Below are positions 34,311 to 44,044 of a stretch of 64,000 nucleotides of DNA, in pieces. The position numbers and the translations under genes were made by a program. The DNA is from Mallotus nudiflorus (lineage: Eukaryota; Streptophyta; Magnoliopsida; Malpighiales; Euphorbiaceae): the NCBI GenBank assembly GCA_947683625.1, contig CANTUR010000125.1:4402001-4466000 (forward strand). The letters run 5' to 3'. How positions within the stretch are numbered: the stretch's first letter is position 1; the number at the start of each line of letters is the position of its first letter. The notes under the pieces are model-generated. The model ran no database searches and was not told the origin of the DNA. It was given only the letters and a program-made list of their open reading frames with translations.

Positions 34311-34446
34311 AGCAGTTGTATTATTGTACCTTTGTGTTTAGTCAGTGGTTATCTTGTTTGGACCACTTTGAGTCTGCCTTTTTATGTTTTATTTTTTCTT
34401 GATTGATTTTTAAATCAAGCTCTTCCTTTGTATGTAGCGCTCCTCA

Positions 34447-34462
34447 TCACTATAAAAGGAGG
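34447..34462 (+). promoter_or_regulatory. 35S-type TATA box of the pararetrovirus
   Basis: TCACTATAAAAGGAGG followed by a T-run and a leader-like segment. The TATA-AAGGA context resembles caulimovirus pregenomic promoters. It lies downstream of the RNase H coding, where that promoter sits on the circular viral map. Confidence 0.6.
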
Positions 34463-34979
34463 TTTTTTTTATTGTTTAACCCTTGAGAGACACTGCTTAT
34501 GATAAATAGAACCATGAGTTTCTAAAAACCCCTATTCTTCTTCTCTAATGGTTCATTAATAATGACCAACTCTTTTACTTTTTAATTATTAAAGAGTATG
34601 CTCTTTACTTGCCTCTAATGTGGATTTGGTACATCAAAAATTTAATCATACATGATCCGATTTACCAACTTTATTAAGATTAAGGTTAGATGAACTATAA
34701 AAAAGGGACATGCTATTTAGCCTGAAATTCGTTATTGTGATTATAAGTACGATTAAGATTAATTATTACTTACTTTGATGAAAATGACATAGTTTGGAGC
34801 AAAAACAAATCATTTTAGTTGTCCATAATATATATCTATGAATATACAAAAAATAATAATTATAATAATTTCATTTAGCTCATTTATTTTAAATAATATC
34901 TATAAATCTAGATTGCTTAATAGAAATGATAATTAATATATATACTAAGATTGGATTGTATTTTAATTAATATCAATAT

Positions 34980-35060
34980 AACACTCCTTCCTATTGACAC
35001 CCTTTCTGTGTATTATCACAATATAATATCACACTGAAGGTACCAATAGGGAGGAACGTT
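34980..35060. repeat. Imperfect inverted repeat (hairpin)
   Basis: Arms 34980-35010 and 35030-35060 are complementary at 22 of 31 positions, with a 19-nt spacer. The arms include CTCCTTCCTATTG and CAATAGGGAGGAACG. A possible miniature-element remnant or stem-loop; no target duplication is evident. Confidence 0.7.
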
Positions 35061-35537
35061 ACCTAAAACTAACCTCTAATGGTATGATTGATTAAGACCA
35101 CTTAAAAAAATAACCATCCAATGAAACACGACATAACAACTAGCCTAATTAGGCAACAACAATTTAAGATATTTACATAAGATGGCAAAAGAGATATTAA
35201 GTTAGATACATATCACAAAATTTGTCCATAGTACCAAAATGTCAAAAATAGTAGCTCTCTCCCTCTTACACATTACACTTAATTTTAGATTAACTTTCTC
35301 CTGCACTTCCAAAGCTCGTACACTAGTTCTTAAGAAGCACTTTTCACTAAATTTCTAGCACTTATTTTGAAATCCTAACTTCATTTTCATGCTCACTTCC
35401 ATGCTTAAGTCATTAATAGCTACTCTGTAAAAAATATATTAAGAGAGTGGTGAGTACTTCTGAGGAAATACTTAGTAGGTGAACTACAAAAGGAAGGACC
35501 AAATAATATAGGAAAATAAAATTATAACATGTCATGG

Positions 35538-35541
<4 letters not shown>

Positions 35542-35578
<37 letters not shown>
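35542..35578. repeat. (AT)n microsatellite
   Basis: About 18 AT dinucleotides. Confidence 0.97.
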
Positions 35579-35579
<1 letters not shown>

Positions 35580-37082
35580 TCATAGTTCACTAATAATTTA
35601 TATTGTTAACAAATAATATCAATTTACTCAAAAGTATTTTGTAGGAATCATATATTTATATAGAAATGACTATACAAATTACTCATTATAATTCTTTAAG
35701 GCATTTAGAAAATACCTTAAATGCATTACCGAATACATATTATAATTATTAGGTTGCACACCCAATAATATGGAGTCGAGTGAAATTTTACAACTCTTTC
35801 CTTTACTTGACAAGTCATGTCTCTTATATATAAATATCTATTTATGATGCCTACCATCTTGTATTTTTACAATCAATTCCTCTGCTAATTTCCACATTCT
35901 CGCCGTTCCATTAATAATTTGCCTAAAGATTTAATAAAATTCTTGAGAACTAACTTCCTATAGTACACATATATATTTATTAAGTTCCTAAATTAAATTC
36001 AATATTAGGTGATTACTTTTTAAGTTTGCAATAAACTACTCAAAACCTTATATTTTAAAAGGGTCCCAATACACTAGTTTAGTGCTCACTAAAATTTAGA
36101 AATTTAAGGCTTCACTCTACCCTTATCTGACATAATTCAATTTACGTCCACTATTCGGCATATCAAATGGCATTTGCCAACTCATTTGATTATGAGCCAA
36201 AGCTGTATAAAACTTGATTTCAAATCCTTAAATTCTCAGCTACACTATGAGTGGCTTGTGGATTAATTTTTTAGGACCTTTACCATGAGAAAATGGGACA
36301 ACCATTCTAGCACAAATCACATGAATTAGAGAAGAGCATCTCCTAAATTAGCTTGACACATGGGTCACCAAAAGTTCAACTCAGCAGCAAAAGGAAGTTA
36401 CTTTCAAAACAAAAACAAGTATGCAACATAAAAATATGTATATGTATATATAGATATTACATTCTTAATTCGTTAAATAAGTTCTTTGACTGCAGGTACT
36501 CAAGCTCTTACTAATATATTACTCTCCTTTTGTTCTGTTTGAAAACACCATTAAGAACTCACTCAAACACCATTTCCATACTTCCCATTCATGAAATTCT
36601 GCTGCAAAACACACTTGAGATAGCAGCAAATCACTTACACTAACTAAGCATGTAAACCATTTAAAGTTTGACTCAAGACCAAGAGACAATCACCTACACA
36701 ACATTTGTTGCACCTAACCGAACCCATATGATCTTTCTCTTCTTTTATTTTTGTTACACTCTTGATAGAATAAGGTAAAAATCAAGTGAACGCTTACACT
36801 ATAATACACAATTCCTTTCTATTTCCTTGTGTTTTCTGCTTTTATACAACTTAACCAAATTATTTAAGCTTTTGTTCCTCACCTTACACTCATAAAATCT
36901 TGCTGCAAAACTCATCCTAAACATCAATAAAATACACATTATTATGCTGCAAAATTCACATTAAATAGCAGTAAATCACCCATTCCTTGCTCATTTACTT
37001 TGTTCTGTTTCTAAGTCCCATTAACCAATTATTTAAACTGTATTTCTGCATTTTGTCTCCATGGAAATCAGTAGCAACCTAG

Positions 37083-37554
37083 TGTTGGACAGAACTAAAT
37101 AATAATAAAATTGCAAAGTTCATGATAGTTAAGGTAGACAACAACAGCAATCGATTTCGAAAGCAAGAGCAGCACCATAACAACAAATTCCAAGTTTGTT
37201 CCAATAATCAAAATTTAACAAGAAGAGTAACTCCATGAATGTTAAATTATGGCAACAAAGAATATTCCAGAAGCATTCAGATTTCATGAGAAAATGACAC
37301 TAAGAGTTTATGATTTCAACGACAACATGGGATTCAAAGGAAACAATTTCAAATTTCATTTAAGGGAGAAGATGAAGTTGAGAAGGCATAATCTTGGTTA
37401 ACTTATCTCTTCCGTTTCTTGTTGTAACAACTCGTTAGTTAGTCATACTTATCTCATATGCTTAATGCACTCTTTATTTGTAATATGTATATATTGAACT
37501 AGTTATCAATACAACTAAAGTAAGCTTCTATTGTCACTTGCTATTACACATTCA
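37083..37554 (+). repeat. Probable copia 5' LTR
   Basis: From TGTTGG (37083) to ACATTCA (37554), directly before the PBS. Length would be 472 bp. The 3' edge is supported by the PBS. The 5' edge is inferred only from the typical TGTTGG start, with no second LTR for comparison. Confidence 0.5.
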
Positions 37555-37566
37555 TGGTATTGAAGC
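37555..37566 (+). other. Degenerate initiator-Met PBS
   Basis: TGGTATTGAAGC matches TGGTATCAGAGC at 9 of 12 positions and lies between the LTR end and gag. Confidence 0.6.
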
Positions 37567-37589
37567 GGTACATGGGTTAACAGCCTATG

Positions 37590-38330
37590 TCTCTTCCATC
37601 AATTTTTTCGTTACCATGTTCACATCCACAAGTGATAACACTACGATCGAGCCAGCGGTTGACAACATTACATCATCCTCCTCATCGACTCCACCCACCC
37701 AATATTGCCCATCAGTTGCCTATCAAACTTAATTATAGCAACTATCTCTTATAGAAGACATAGTTATATCCCTTAAACTATAGCTATGACTTCACCAAAC
37801 ACATAGATGGTAGCACTCCGCAACCTCCTCAAATAATTATTGATCAAATTAATCCTACATAGCTCAATTGGTCTCACTAAGATCAATTAGTTTTAAGCTG
37901 GATAATCAGCTACATGTCTAATAACTATGTCTCTCAAATTGTGGGATCAAATTCTGCATATGATGCTTTGATGAAGCTCAAAGTTACATATTCTACTACC
38001 TTCAAAGCTTAGGTTTGCACTCTCAAAACTCATTTTTATAAGCCTGAGAAATAGAATGAATCAATTATAGAGTATGTCCAATGTGCCAAATCCATTTTTG
38101 ATCAACTACAAGCACTATGCCATCATGCACCTACTGAAGACCTTGTTTAGGTTATCTTAAGTGGTTTAAGACCATAATATCGGCCATTTAGTCATTCTTT
38201 AAAGAACAGATATGATGATGTCACATTTGGCGAGCTTTATCGCCTTCTTTTAAGTGAGGAACAAAACCTCAACACTGATCCTGCTACCAAAGATATTCAC
38301 ATTCCTACTACCCATATGACTTAGAATCAG
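37590..38330 (+). pseudogene. Copia gag (Ale/Retrofit type)
   Basis: The N-terminal Ser/Thr-rich stretch is open to about 37730. Decayed capsid sequence follows: LSWIISYMSNNYVSQIVGSN, AYDALMKLKVTYSTTF, a SIIEYVQCAKSIFDQLQAL block and DDVTFGELYRLLLSEEQNL. These match the UBN2-type gag of plant copia elements, including the V-LEELY-LLLS-E motif. At least six in-frame stops occur. A trace of a downstream zinc-binding region lies in 38490-38570 (a C-x-N-x-x-G-H-x-x-x-x-C-like stretch). Confidence 0.8.
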
Positions 38331-38619
38331 TGCTCATATCCTTCTTCAAGCCAAAGCTATGATTTTTTTTTATCAATCGAGTGATCATGGAAATCAAGGA
38401 AACAAAGGTTGAGGTCGCCTTCTTAGTTCATATGGCTCTCACCATAATGGTAATTCTTATGTCCTTGGTCATTTTAATTCTTCTCCGACATCATCCATGG
38501 ACTTCTATGGTTCTGTAATTATTTTCCATACTTGCAATGGTCATTGATATTATGCAACTCAGTGCCCCATTCCTCGCTATGATGTTGATCCTTATTCTTC
38601 TCACCAACATACCCAAAAA

Positions 38620-38943
38620 TTGACAAGCCACTTAGCTTTCCCATCCACCTCCACTCAGCCTTGGATATTGGACATTGGAGCAACACATCATCTCACTTCA
38701 GATTTGGAAAACCTCACCATCAACTTGGACTATCAAGGCTCAGACAATGTTAAAATCACTAGTGGTAATACTCTTTCTATCTCTCGCATTGGTTCTTCTA
38801 GTGTTCCATCTCCTACCTCATCTGCTTTTCAACTTAATAATATTCTTCATGTTCCAGCTGCTTGTGCCAACCTTTTATCAGTGTCTTCTTTTACTAAAGC
38901 TAACAATGCCACTGTTGAATTTTTCTTAATTATTTTGAATTAA
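38620..38943 (+). pseudogene. Copia protease
   Basis: An open 107-codon frame with QPWILDIGATHHLTSDLENL. This is the copia protease active site, usually D-S-G-A-T-H-H, with Ser replaced by Ile. It continues with ITSGNTLSISRIGSS and LNNILHVPAACANLLSVSSF, the conserved L--VLHVP----NLLSV block. It precedes the pre-integrase region (38944-39180), which is broken by stops. Confidence 0.9.
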
Positions 38944-39179
38944 CGATATTTGCATGAGAGCTTTGCTTCATACAGGCTGGAATGATGGTGGTCTTTATTC
39001 AATTTTTCTATCTCCTTACAAGTCTCGCATTCAAGCTCATCTTTACAATTTTTCCATTTGGCATGCATGATTAGGCCATGCCTCCTCTTGAATAATCAAA
39101 TAAGCTCTATGTTAGTACCAAATTAGTTACCATTCTTCTTCAAATAGTAATCTTTATCATGCAAGTAGTGTTAGAAAAA

Positions 39180-39430
39180 TTCATTGCTTACCATTCCCTA
39201 GTTCAACCACTTATGTTGATGGTCCTTTAGACTTGATATGTTCTTATCTTTAGGGCCCTACTCCTTTTCTATCTTTGATAATAGTAAATGCTATATGATA
39301 TTTTTTTTATCATTTCAGTAAATACACATGGATTTATTTTGTTAAGTACAAATTAAAAGTCTTGAATATCTTTATTAAATTTCATCACATTATTGAAAAA
39401 GTTTTTGGGCATTAGATTAAATGCTTCTTT
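39180..39430 (+). pseudogene. Copia integrase start (truncated)
   Basis: Shows LPFPSSTTYVDGPLDLICS, then a broken GPTPFLS block, HFSKYTWIYFVKYK and FIKFHHIIEKVFGH, as in the copia integrase core around the first catalytic Asp. The first Asp position is damaged. Similarity ends near 39430, which I take as the junction with the next element. Confidence 0.75.
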
Positions 39431-39459
39431 CATCATTGGTCAAGGGATTCAGACATCTT

Positions 39460-40560
39460 CCCAACACCACATCTCGTCATATTGCTCATAAGGCGAGGTG
39501 CTTCCTCCTAATCTTGCTTGGCACGACTCTCTTCTGTGAGACTAGTCATAAGGTCAGCATTGCCCTTCTCGGCCCTCTTTGAGACTTAGACTGAGTTCTT
39601 ACCCTCGATTGGGGATCTATGGTGTTGGCTTATTTGTATTATAGATTAGACACTTTCTATAGAGGCGCTATCACCATCTGTGTCTTCTGGCATGTCCTGC
39701 ATATGAGTTTGCCCCCTTTTCATTTCTCTTTTTCTCTTCTTATTTTCTTTCTTTTTGTTGACTTATTCTCTCTTTTAGATCTGGAGTATAGAGATTGGGC
39801 TGATTCTTGGCTTCGAGGCTATCAACTCTAATAGGAGTCTTCCTCTCATGAAGGGATGGGGCTTTTCCCTTTTAGCGAGTGTTAGGAATACTCTATAGAC
39901 CTACTACAATCAGCTGAACACTGTCGAGTAAGACCCAGTAAGGAAAAAATCATTAGTACTTCATGACTTAACATAAGTTAAACTTAACTAATCTTGATTT
40001 TATAAATCTATTTTGATTGGTTGGAGGGAGCTAATGATGTTTAACGATATGATTTCATGGATGTCGTAGTATGACTTGAGGAGATAAGGGTTCTGCTATC
40101 TGGTTATGGCTATCGGATGTGGTATTTAGGAGAGCGGGTACATCGATGGCGCTCTAGACCTTCCCGATGTCGTATTCCAATTGTTGTTCCCCGCTTAATG
40201 CTTTATAGTTCTTATTTAATGGGCTCAAAGTTGAGAGAGGTGCTACAAGAATATGATGCCACTATTTTTTCTTGAGAGATCTCACCATTATTAGTAGTTC
40301 ATCCATGAGATCCTTTTAAAGTAGGTTTATAATGATCAGGCTACATAACATTTGATCATTTCTTTCCTAGAACTCTCTAATCATTTATTCTTTTCTCACA
40401 GTTTACTTTTCACAGACTAAGGAGGTTCACTCCCCTGTTGATGAAGCGATGGAGGAGGTAGTTGGGGCTGATAAAGGGTTTGAGACTGTGCAGGAGAGTG
40501 AGGTTGCTCCTAAACCTGAGATTGCACCTGAGGTCCCTGGGTCTAGTCTTGGTCATGCAT
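39460..40560 (+). pseudogene. Antisense ORF, plant-mobile-domain-like (tentative)
   Basis: Decayed coding traces on the plus strand, antisense to the Tat pol. At 39619-39831: MVLAYLYYRLDTFYRGAITI and CVFWHVLHMSL, ending LEYRDWADSWLRGYQL. At 40110-40280: MWYLGERVHRWRSRP and LMLYSSYLMGSKLREVLQEY. At 40415-40560, after a pyrimidine-rich TTCTCACAG that looks like a splice acceptor, an acidic tail VDEAMEEVVGADKGFETVQE. The first block resembles the AYLYR-LD---RG----CGF--LL-LW helix of transposon-derived plant mobile domain proteins. That match is from memory and weak. Position fits the antisense extra ORFs of Tat elements. It is equally compatible with an unrelated transposon fragment. Confidence 0.35.
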
Positions 40561-40875
40561 AGCGCACTCAATAAATTGGGACCAGCTGTGAGGGAGCTTT
40601 TGTTGGCATTATTTTTGGAGATGTTCCCCTTCCTAATAGATCCATGCTCTATTAGGCTCCTACTGTTCAGGCTCTGGTTAAGCAGTAGATACATTTTGGT
40701 GATGTTCAGCTCCCCATCTTTTATCCAGCAGATACTTCTCATGCGTGTTTATTTGACATATTTCTTATATTACCTATACACTTGGTATTGACGTTAGTAT
40801 AATTTTGCAAAAAAAGGTTCCCCATACACAGGCAGAGTATCTATATGGACTTGCCTCATCTCATATATATATATA

Positions 40876-41515
40876 TGCCTTAACTTTTGCCTAAGCTTCC
40901 CTTTCGGGTTTTCAATTTAGCAAGTATGCCTTAACTTTTGCCTAAACTGCCCTTTTAGGTTTTCAACTTAGTGGGCTTTTTATTTTTACTTTTCAAATAT
41001 GGGTTATGATTCAAGCTACAGAGCCACCCAAACTTTCTAGAGACTAGAGGATTTAAGTTATACACGATGAGTCTCAAGAAAAGAAACATAGGCACCACTA
41101 GAATAAAAATGGTCTCACATAACTAGTCTTAATCTCTTATGTTTTATTTTCCTTTCTAGTGCTTATGTATTATAAATAAGATAAAACATGCAATGTTACA
41201 ACAAAATTTCGATTTCAATAAGATTCATTAATTAGGGAAAAAAAATGAGTTCATTTGCTACATCACATGACATAACTTCTATTATCAGCTAGTCCTTTTG
41301 GATTTTCTAACTAAATATTTTTTGCTCACATTTTATTTCCCTAATTTTTGATTGAACAACCCCTTGTAGGTTTTCTAGTCAACGGGACCTCCTTTACTTT
41401 TCTTTTACTTTATTCCCTAATTTTTGCCTGCCAGCCCTTTGCGGTTTTTTTGAACAATGAGAATGTCCTAATTTTTACCTGACTAGCCTTTTAAGGTTTT
41501 CTAGTCATGGAACTT
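40876..41515 (-). repeat. 3' untranslated repeats with CC-AAA-GGG cores
   Basis: Five scattered copies of a 45-50-bp motif after integrase (plus coordinates about 40876-40922, 40926-40973, 41339-41388, 41413-41460 and 41466-41511). In the sense (minus) strand each has GAAAACC, a short A-rich turn, then AAGGG and a GGCAAAAATTAGG-type end. One copy contains CCCGAAAGGG (40899-40908). The intervening 41225-41310 is the block shared with the pol-less Tat element. Confidence 0.7.
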
Positions 41516-41559
41516 TTATTTTCTCTATACTACTTTTATTTATTTTTATAGATGGTATT

Positions 41560-42867
41560 TCTTAAGGTGATTTAGGTTAACAGGCTAAATGAACTCATTC
41601 CCTTTAAGATAAGATATCTTAGCAGCTCCTTTTAGCATAACTGACTTGACTAAGTATGGTCCTTGCCAATTTGGTTTGAACTTTCCTCTTGGATCGAACA
41701 CCACTACTCTGGATTGTTTTAATACCATATCCCCTGCTTTTATCTTCTCTGGTTTTACCTTCTTATTAAATGCCCTTGCTATCCCCTTCCAGTATATCTG
41801 GGTATGAAATAAAGCATTCACCTCTTCTCATCCAAAGACACCACATGATCATGTCTTTTATGTGCCCATTCACTCTCAAGCATTTTGACCTCCATACTAC
41901 TCTTATAGATTTGATCTCAATTTCTATTCGCAAAACTGCTTCATAACCATATACCAAGGAGAATGGAGCTCGGCTTGTGGCAATTCTAGTTGTAGTTATA
42001 TATCCCCACAAGGCAAAAGGAAGAAACTCAAACCAATCCTTGTAAGTTTTGACCATCTTAGAGAGGATTCTCTTGACATTTTTATTTACTACTTCCATTG
42101 CTCCATTAGCTAGAGGTCGATATGGTGAAGACTTATGATGCTCGATACTATACTTTTGCAATAACTCTACCATTTTTGCTTGAAACTGAACCCAATTGTC
42201 TATCACTATATGATGTGGAACCCCATATCTACAAATGAAATTCTTCTGGATGAATTGGGCTATCTATTTTAACTTTAGAGCATTAAAAGACTCAATCTCT
42301 ACCCATATAGAGAAGTAATCAATTGCCATAACTATATACTTATGCCCATTAGATTTTATTGGCCTTATTTCTCCTATGATATTAATCCCCAATGCTATAA
42401 AAGGCTAATCAGATGATAAACTATTCAGCACCATTAGAGGAAGATGGTTGAGATTCCTATAGATTTGACATTGATGTCATTACCTCATGATTCTAATACA
42501 ATCCTTTTCCATGCTCATCCAATAGTACCCTTGTCTGATTATCTTCTTTGCTAGGATTACCCCATTCATATGAGAACCACAAGCTCCTGCATGAAGCTCT
42601 TTCATCACCTCTTCCAATTCATCTTTCTTGAGACAAATGAGTTGCATTCCATTAGGCATTCTCTTATACAAAAATCCATAATGGCTTGTAAAATTAAGTG
42701 CAAGAACATGTAGGGCATATCTTTCTTTTGAAGTGGCCTCATTTGGATATTTCCTTCCTTAATGAACCTTTGCACATCATAAAACCATGGCTTCTCTTGA
42801 GGTTCTATCTGAATTCCCATAATTTACTCACCCCTATAACATAGAGCTTTCGATTTCATGATCACTA
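41560..42867 (-). pseudogene. Tat integrase
   Basis: Minus-strand order: a linker with EKPWFYDVQRFIKEGNIQ (about 42750), then the zinc-binding region HAGACGSHMNGVILAKKI with a following CHQCQ (42460-42600). The catalytic core has IVMAIDYFSIWVE (first Asp, about 42320), VIDNWVQFQAKM (second Asp, about 42190) and PLANGAMEVVNKN (catalytic Glu, about 42095-42115), so the triad is still readable. The C-terminal end shows KIKAGDMVLKQSRVV, FKPNWQGPYLVKSV and YLKGNEFI. Stops and one frameshift near 41780-41830 disable it. The first codons next to the plastid insert (VIMKSKAL) are part of the duplicated target. Confidence 0.88.
42842..42867. repeat. 26-bp direct repeat flanking the plastid insert (left)
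   Basis: From TAGAGCTTTC to GATCACTA. It matches 43274-43299 at 25 of 26 positions. It encodes (minus strand) VIMK-KAL of the Tat polyprotein, so both copies are element sequence and the plastid DNA lies between them. Confidence 0.9.
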
Positions 42868-42931
42868 TTGGATTTGAACTAATGAACCTTGCCGTATGAA
42901 AGCAATACTCTAACTATTGAGTTAAATAGGT
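42865..42931 (-). pseudogene. trnM-CAU: Plastid trnM-CAU fragment
   Basis: The minus strand starts ACCTATTTAACTCAATAG and includes the anticodon region TTGCTTTCATACGG and the T-arm TTCAAATCCAATAG. It lacks the last bases of the acceptor stem and has several substitutions against the plastid gene as I know it, so it is a pseudogene. It is not a nuclear tRNA gene. Confidence 0.85.
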
Positions 42932-43122
42932 CATTTATTATCCCAAAGAGAAAGAAATAGAATGTGTCACACCGATGATTGTAAATGTAATTTCAATTAT
43001 AAATGGAATATTATTTATAAGCAATACCGATTAAAGAGATCAAAGAAATAGAATAGTTAGATCATATAATATTCATCTTGACAAACAAATTTTGACAGGA
43101 TAAAATATGTATCATAAATACA

Positions 43123-43149
43123 AGGGCTATAACTCAATTAGGTAGTGCT
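43123..43149 (+). pseudogene. trnV-UAC: Plastid trnV-UAC 5' fragment
   Basis: AGGGCTATAACTCAATTAGG followed by TAGTGCT matches the first half of plastid trnV-UAC (acceptor and D-arm) with a few C-to-T or G-to-A type changes. It stops in the anticodon-stem region, where the cemA piece begins. Divergent from trnM as in the plastome. Confidence 0.75.
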
Positions 43150-43173
43150 CATTAAAAATTCACAAACGAAAAA

Positions 43174-43273
43174 ATGAAAAAAAAAATTATTCCCCTTCTA
43201 TATCTTACATCTATAGTTTTTTTCCTTGGTGGATATCTTTTTTATTTAATAAAAGTTTAGAATCGTGGGTTAT
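43174..43273 (+). pseudogene. cemA: Plastid cemA 5' fragment
   Basis: Starts at ATG 43174: MKKKIIPLLYLTSIVF then FNKS-like and ES-WVT-like codons after a frameshift. This matches the N-terminus of the plastid envelope membrane protein CemA, with TTTAATAAAAGTTTAGAATC near 43240-43260 as the clearest shared stretch. About 100 bp remain, with a 1-bp deletion. The short sequence just upstream (43150-43173) may be cemA 5' flank. Confidence 0.75.
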
Positions 43274-43299
43274 TAGAGCTTTCAATTTCATGATCACTA
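43274..43299. repeat. 26-bp direct repeat flanking the plastid insert (right)
   Basis: Right copy of 42842-42867 with one difference (CAATTTC for CGATTTC). See the left copy. Confidence 0.9.
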
Positions 43300-43720
43300 A
43301 TGGCCTTATAGTCATCCTAGTCATACTATCCCACACTGAAGAGAGTGTTGCCAATGCATTTGCTATCTGATTGTCATCTCTTGATAGATGAAAAAAGAGA
43401 CACTTAGTGAAATTATTTATTGAAGCTTCCAAATAGCAAATGTCGGGTTTTAGCTTTTCCTCTTTCACTTTCAATTCCTTATTAGCCTAGTTGATAACCA
43501 ACATCTAATCTCCATATACTAACAACTCCTTTACCCCAGCAGCCATTGCCACCTTTACTCCATGAATGCACACTTCATACTGAGCCATATTATTGGTCAC
43601 TTTGAAATCCAATCTCTTGGCCATTGGTATGGTTTCTCCCTCTGGCATGATAAGGATCACTCCTAACTTGGCTCTATTATTGTTTACTGCACTATTAAAA
43701 TAAAGCTTCCATTCTCAATG
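43274..43720 (-). pseudogene. Tat second (archaeal-type) RNase H domain
   Basis: Decayed domain between RNase H and integrase. The minus strand shows WKLYFNSAVNNNRAKLGVIL near 43660-43715 (usually DGS at the first catalytic position, here NSA), TNNMAQYEVCIHGVKVAM near 43550-43600 (conserved NN-AEYEA helix, the catalytic Glu being Gln), LLVYGD near 43515, and SRDDNQIANALATLSS near 43345-43390 (late Asp). This pattern marks the additional RNase H of Tat-lineage elements. The substitutions at two catalytic positions suggest loss of activity in this copy. The open frame that runs past 43274 to 43211 is plastid sequence. Confidence 0.8.
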
Positions 43721-43762
43721 CTCCACAACTACTAGATTCTCATCTAGGAATTCCATGCTCCA

Positions 43763-44044
43763 TTATTCATCGCCCTCTACTGCATTTTGAGCTAGGAATT
43801 TCACTACTGCCCCTCCTTTAATAACCTTCATAGTAATGTACTCTATATCAAATTCAGTTAGGAGAACGAGCCACCAAGACATCCTTCCTGTCAAAGTAGG
43901 TGCTTGCAATAAGTATCTTATGGGGTCTATTTTTGAAATGGCTTGAACCCTATAAAACTGAAAGTAATGCCTCAATTTCCTCGTTGCCCATATCATTATC
44001 AAATAGGTCTTCTCCACCAAATTATACTTTTCTTCATACGACAT
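43763..44044 (-). pseudogene. Tat RNase H domain
   Basis: An open 93-codon frame: EEKYNLVEKTYLIMIWATRK (conserved Y---EK-CLAL-WA--RLRHY), LRHYFQFYRVQAISKIDPIR, PTLTGRMSWWLVLLTEFDIE and YITMKVIKGGAVVKFLAQNA. The last is the KGSA-ADFLA motif that ends the first RNase H in Tat/Ogre elements. It lies between RT and the second RNase H. Confidence 0.9.

Larger units (their letters stand above)
29880..34480 (+). other. Endogenous pararetrovirus (Caulimoviridae-like), decayed
   Basis: Plus-strand sequence with the order coat-protein-like region, zinc knuckle, aspartic protease, RT, RNase H, a further decayed reading frame, then a TATA box in a 35S-type context. No integrase follows RNase H and no LTRs flank it, unlike Ty3 or copia elements. 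The RT-RNase H motifs resemble those of caulimovirids such as the petuvirus and florendovirus groups. Dozens of stops and frameshifts show a very old integrated copy. It could instead be an odd Ty3 fragment, but the coat-protein/zinc/PR/RT/RH order followed by a viral-type promoter argues against that. Left border uncertain. Confidence 0.75.
34481..37082. other. Gene-free AT-rich region
   Basis: No coding signal in any frame. Contents: an imperfect 31-bp inverted repeat at 34980-35060, an (AT)n run at 35542-35578, and three diverged copies of a GCTGCAAAA-containing segment between about 36534 and 37080. Otherwise I see nothing assignable. The right end meets a copia LTR at 37083. Confidence 0.6.
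37083..39430 (+). mobile_element. Ty1/copia element, decayed and 3'-truncated
   Basis: Plus-strand copia remnant (Ale/Retrofit-like gag): probable LTR, PBS, gag, protease and the beginning of integrase. It ends near 39430 inside the integrase core, where antisense sequence of the Tat element begins. RT, RNase H and the 3' LTR are absent. It has many stops, so it is an old copy. Confidence 0.8.
42868..43273 (+). other. Chimeric plastid DNA insertion (NUPT)
   Basis: 406 bp unlike the surrounding Tat element. It contains most of plastid trnM-CAU on the minus strand, the trnM-trnV spacer, the 5' end of trnV-UAC on the plus strand, and then the beginning of cemA. In plastomes trnM-CAU and trnV-UAC are divergent neighbours near atpE and ndhC. 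cemA lies elsewhere, between ycf4 and petA. So two separate plastid pieces were joined, around 43150, before or during insertion. Flanking 26-bp direct repeats of the host element mark the target. A nuclear location is clear from the surroundings. Confidence 0.85.

Noticed and set aside
34447..34462. Promoter of a host gene
   Set aside because: No coding sequence follows within 2.5 kb. The context fits the viral pregenomic promoter better.
42865..43149. Functional tRNA-Met and tRNA-Val genes
   Set aside because: Both are plastid-derived fragments. trnM lacks the end of its acceptor stem, and trnV stops before the anticodon.
43211..43273. C-terminal extension of the Tat RNase H ORF
   Set aside because: This part is antisense plastid cemA sequence read through by chance.
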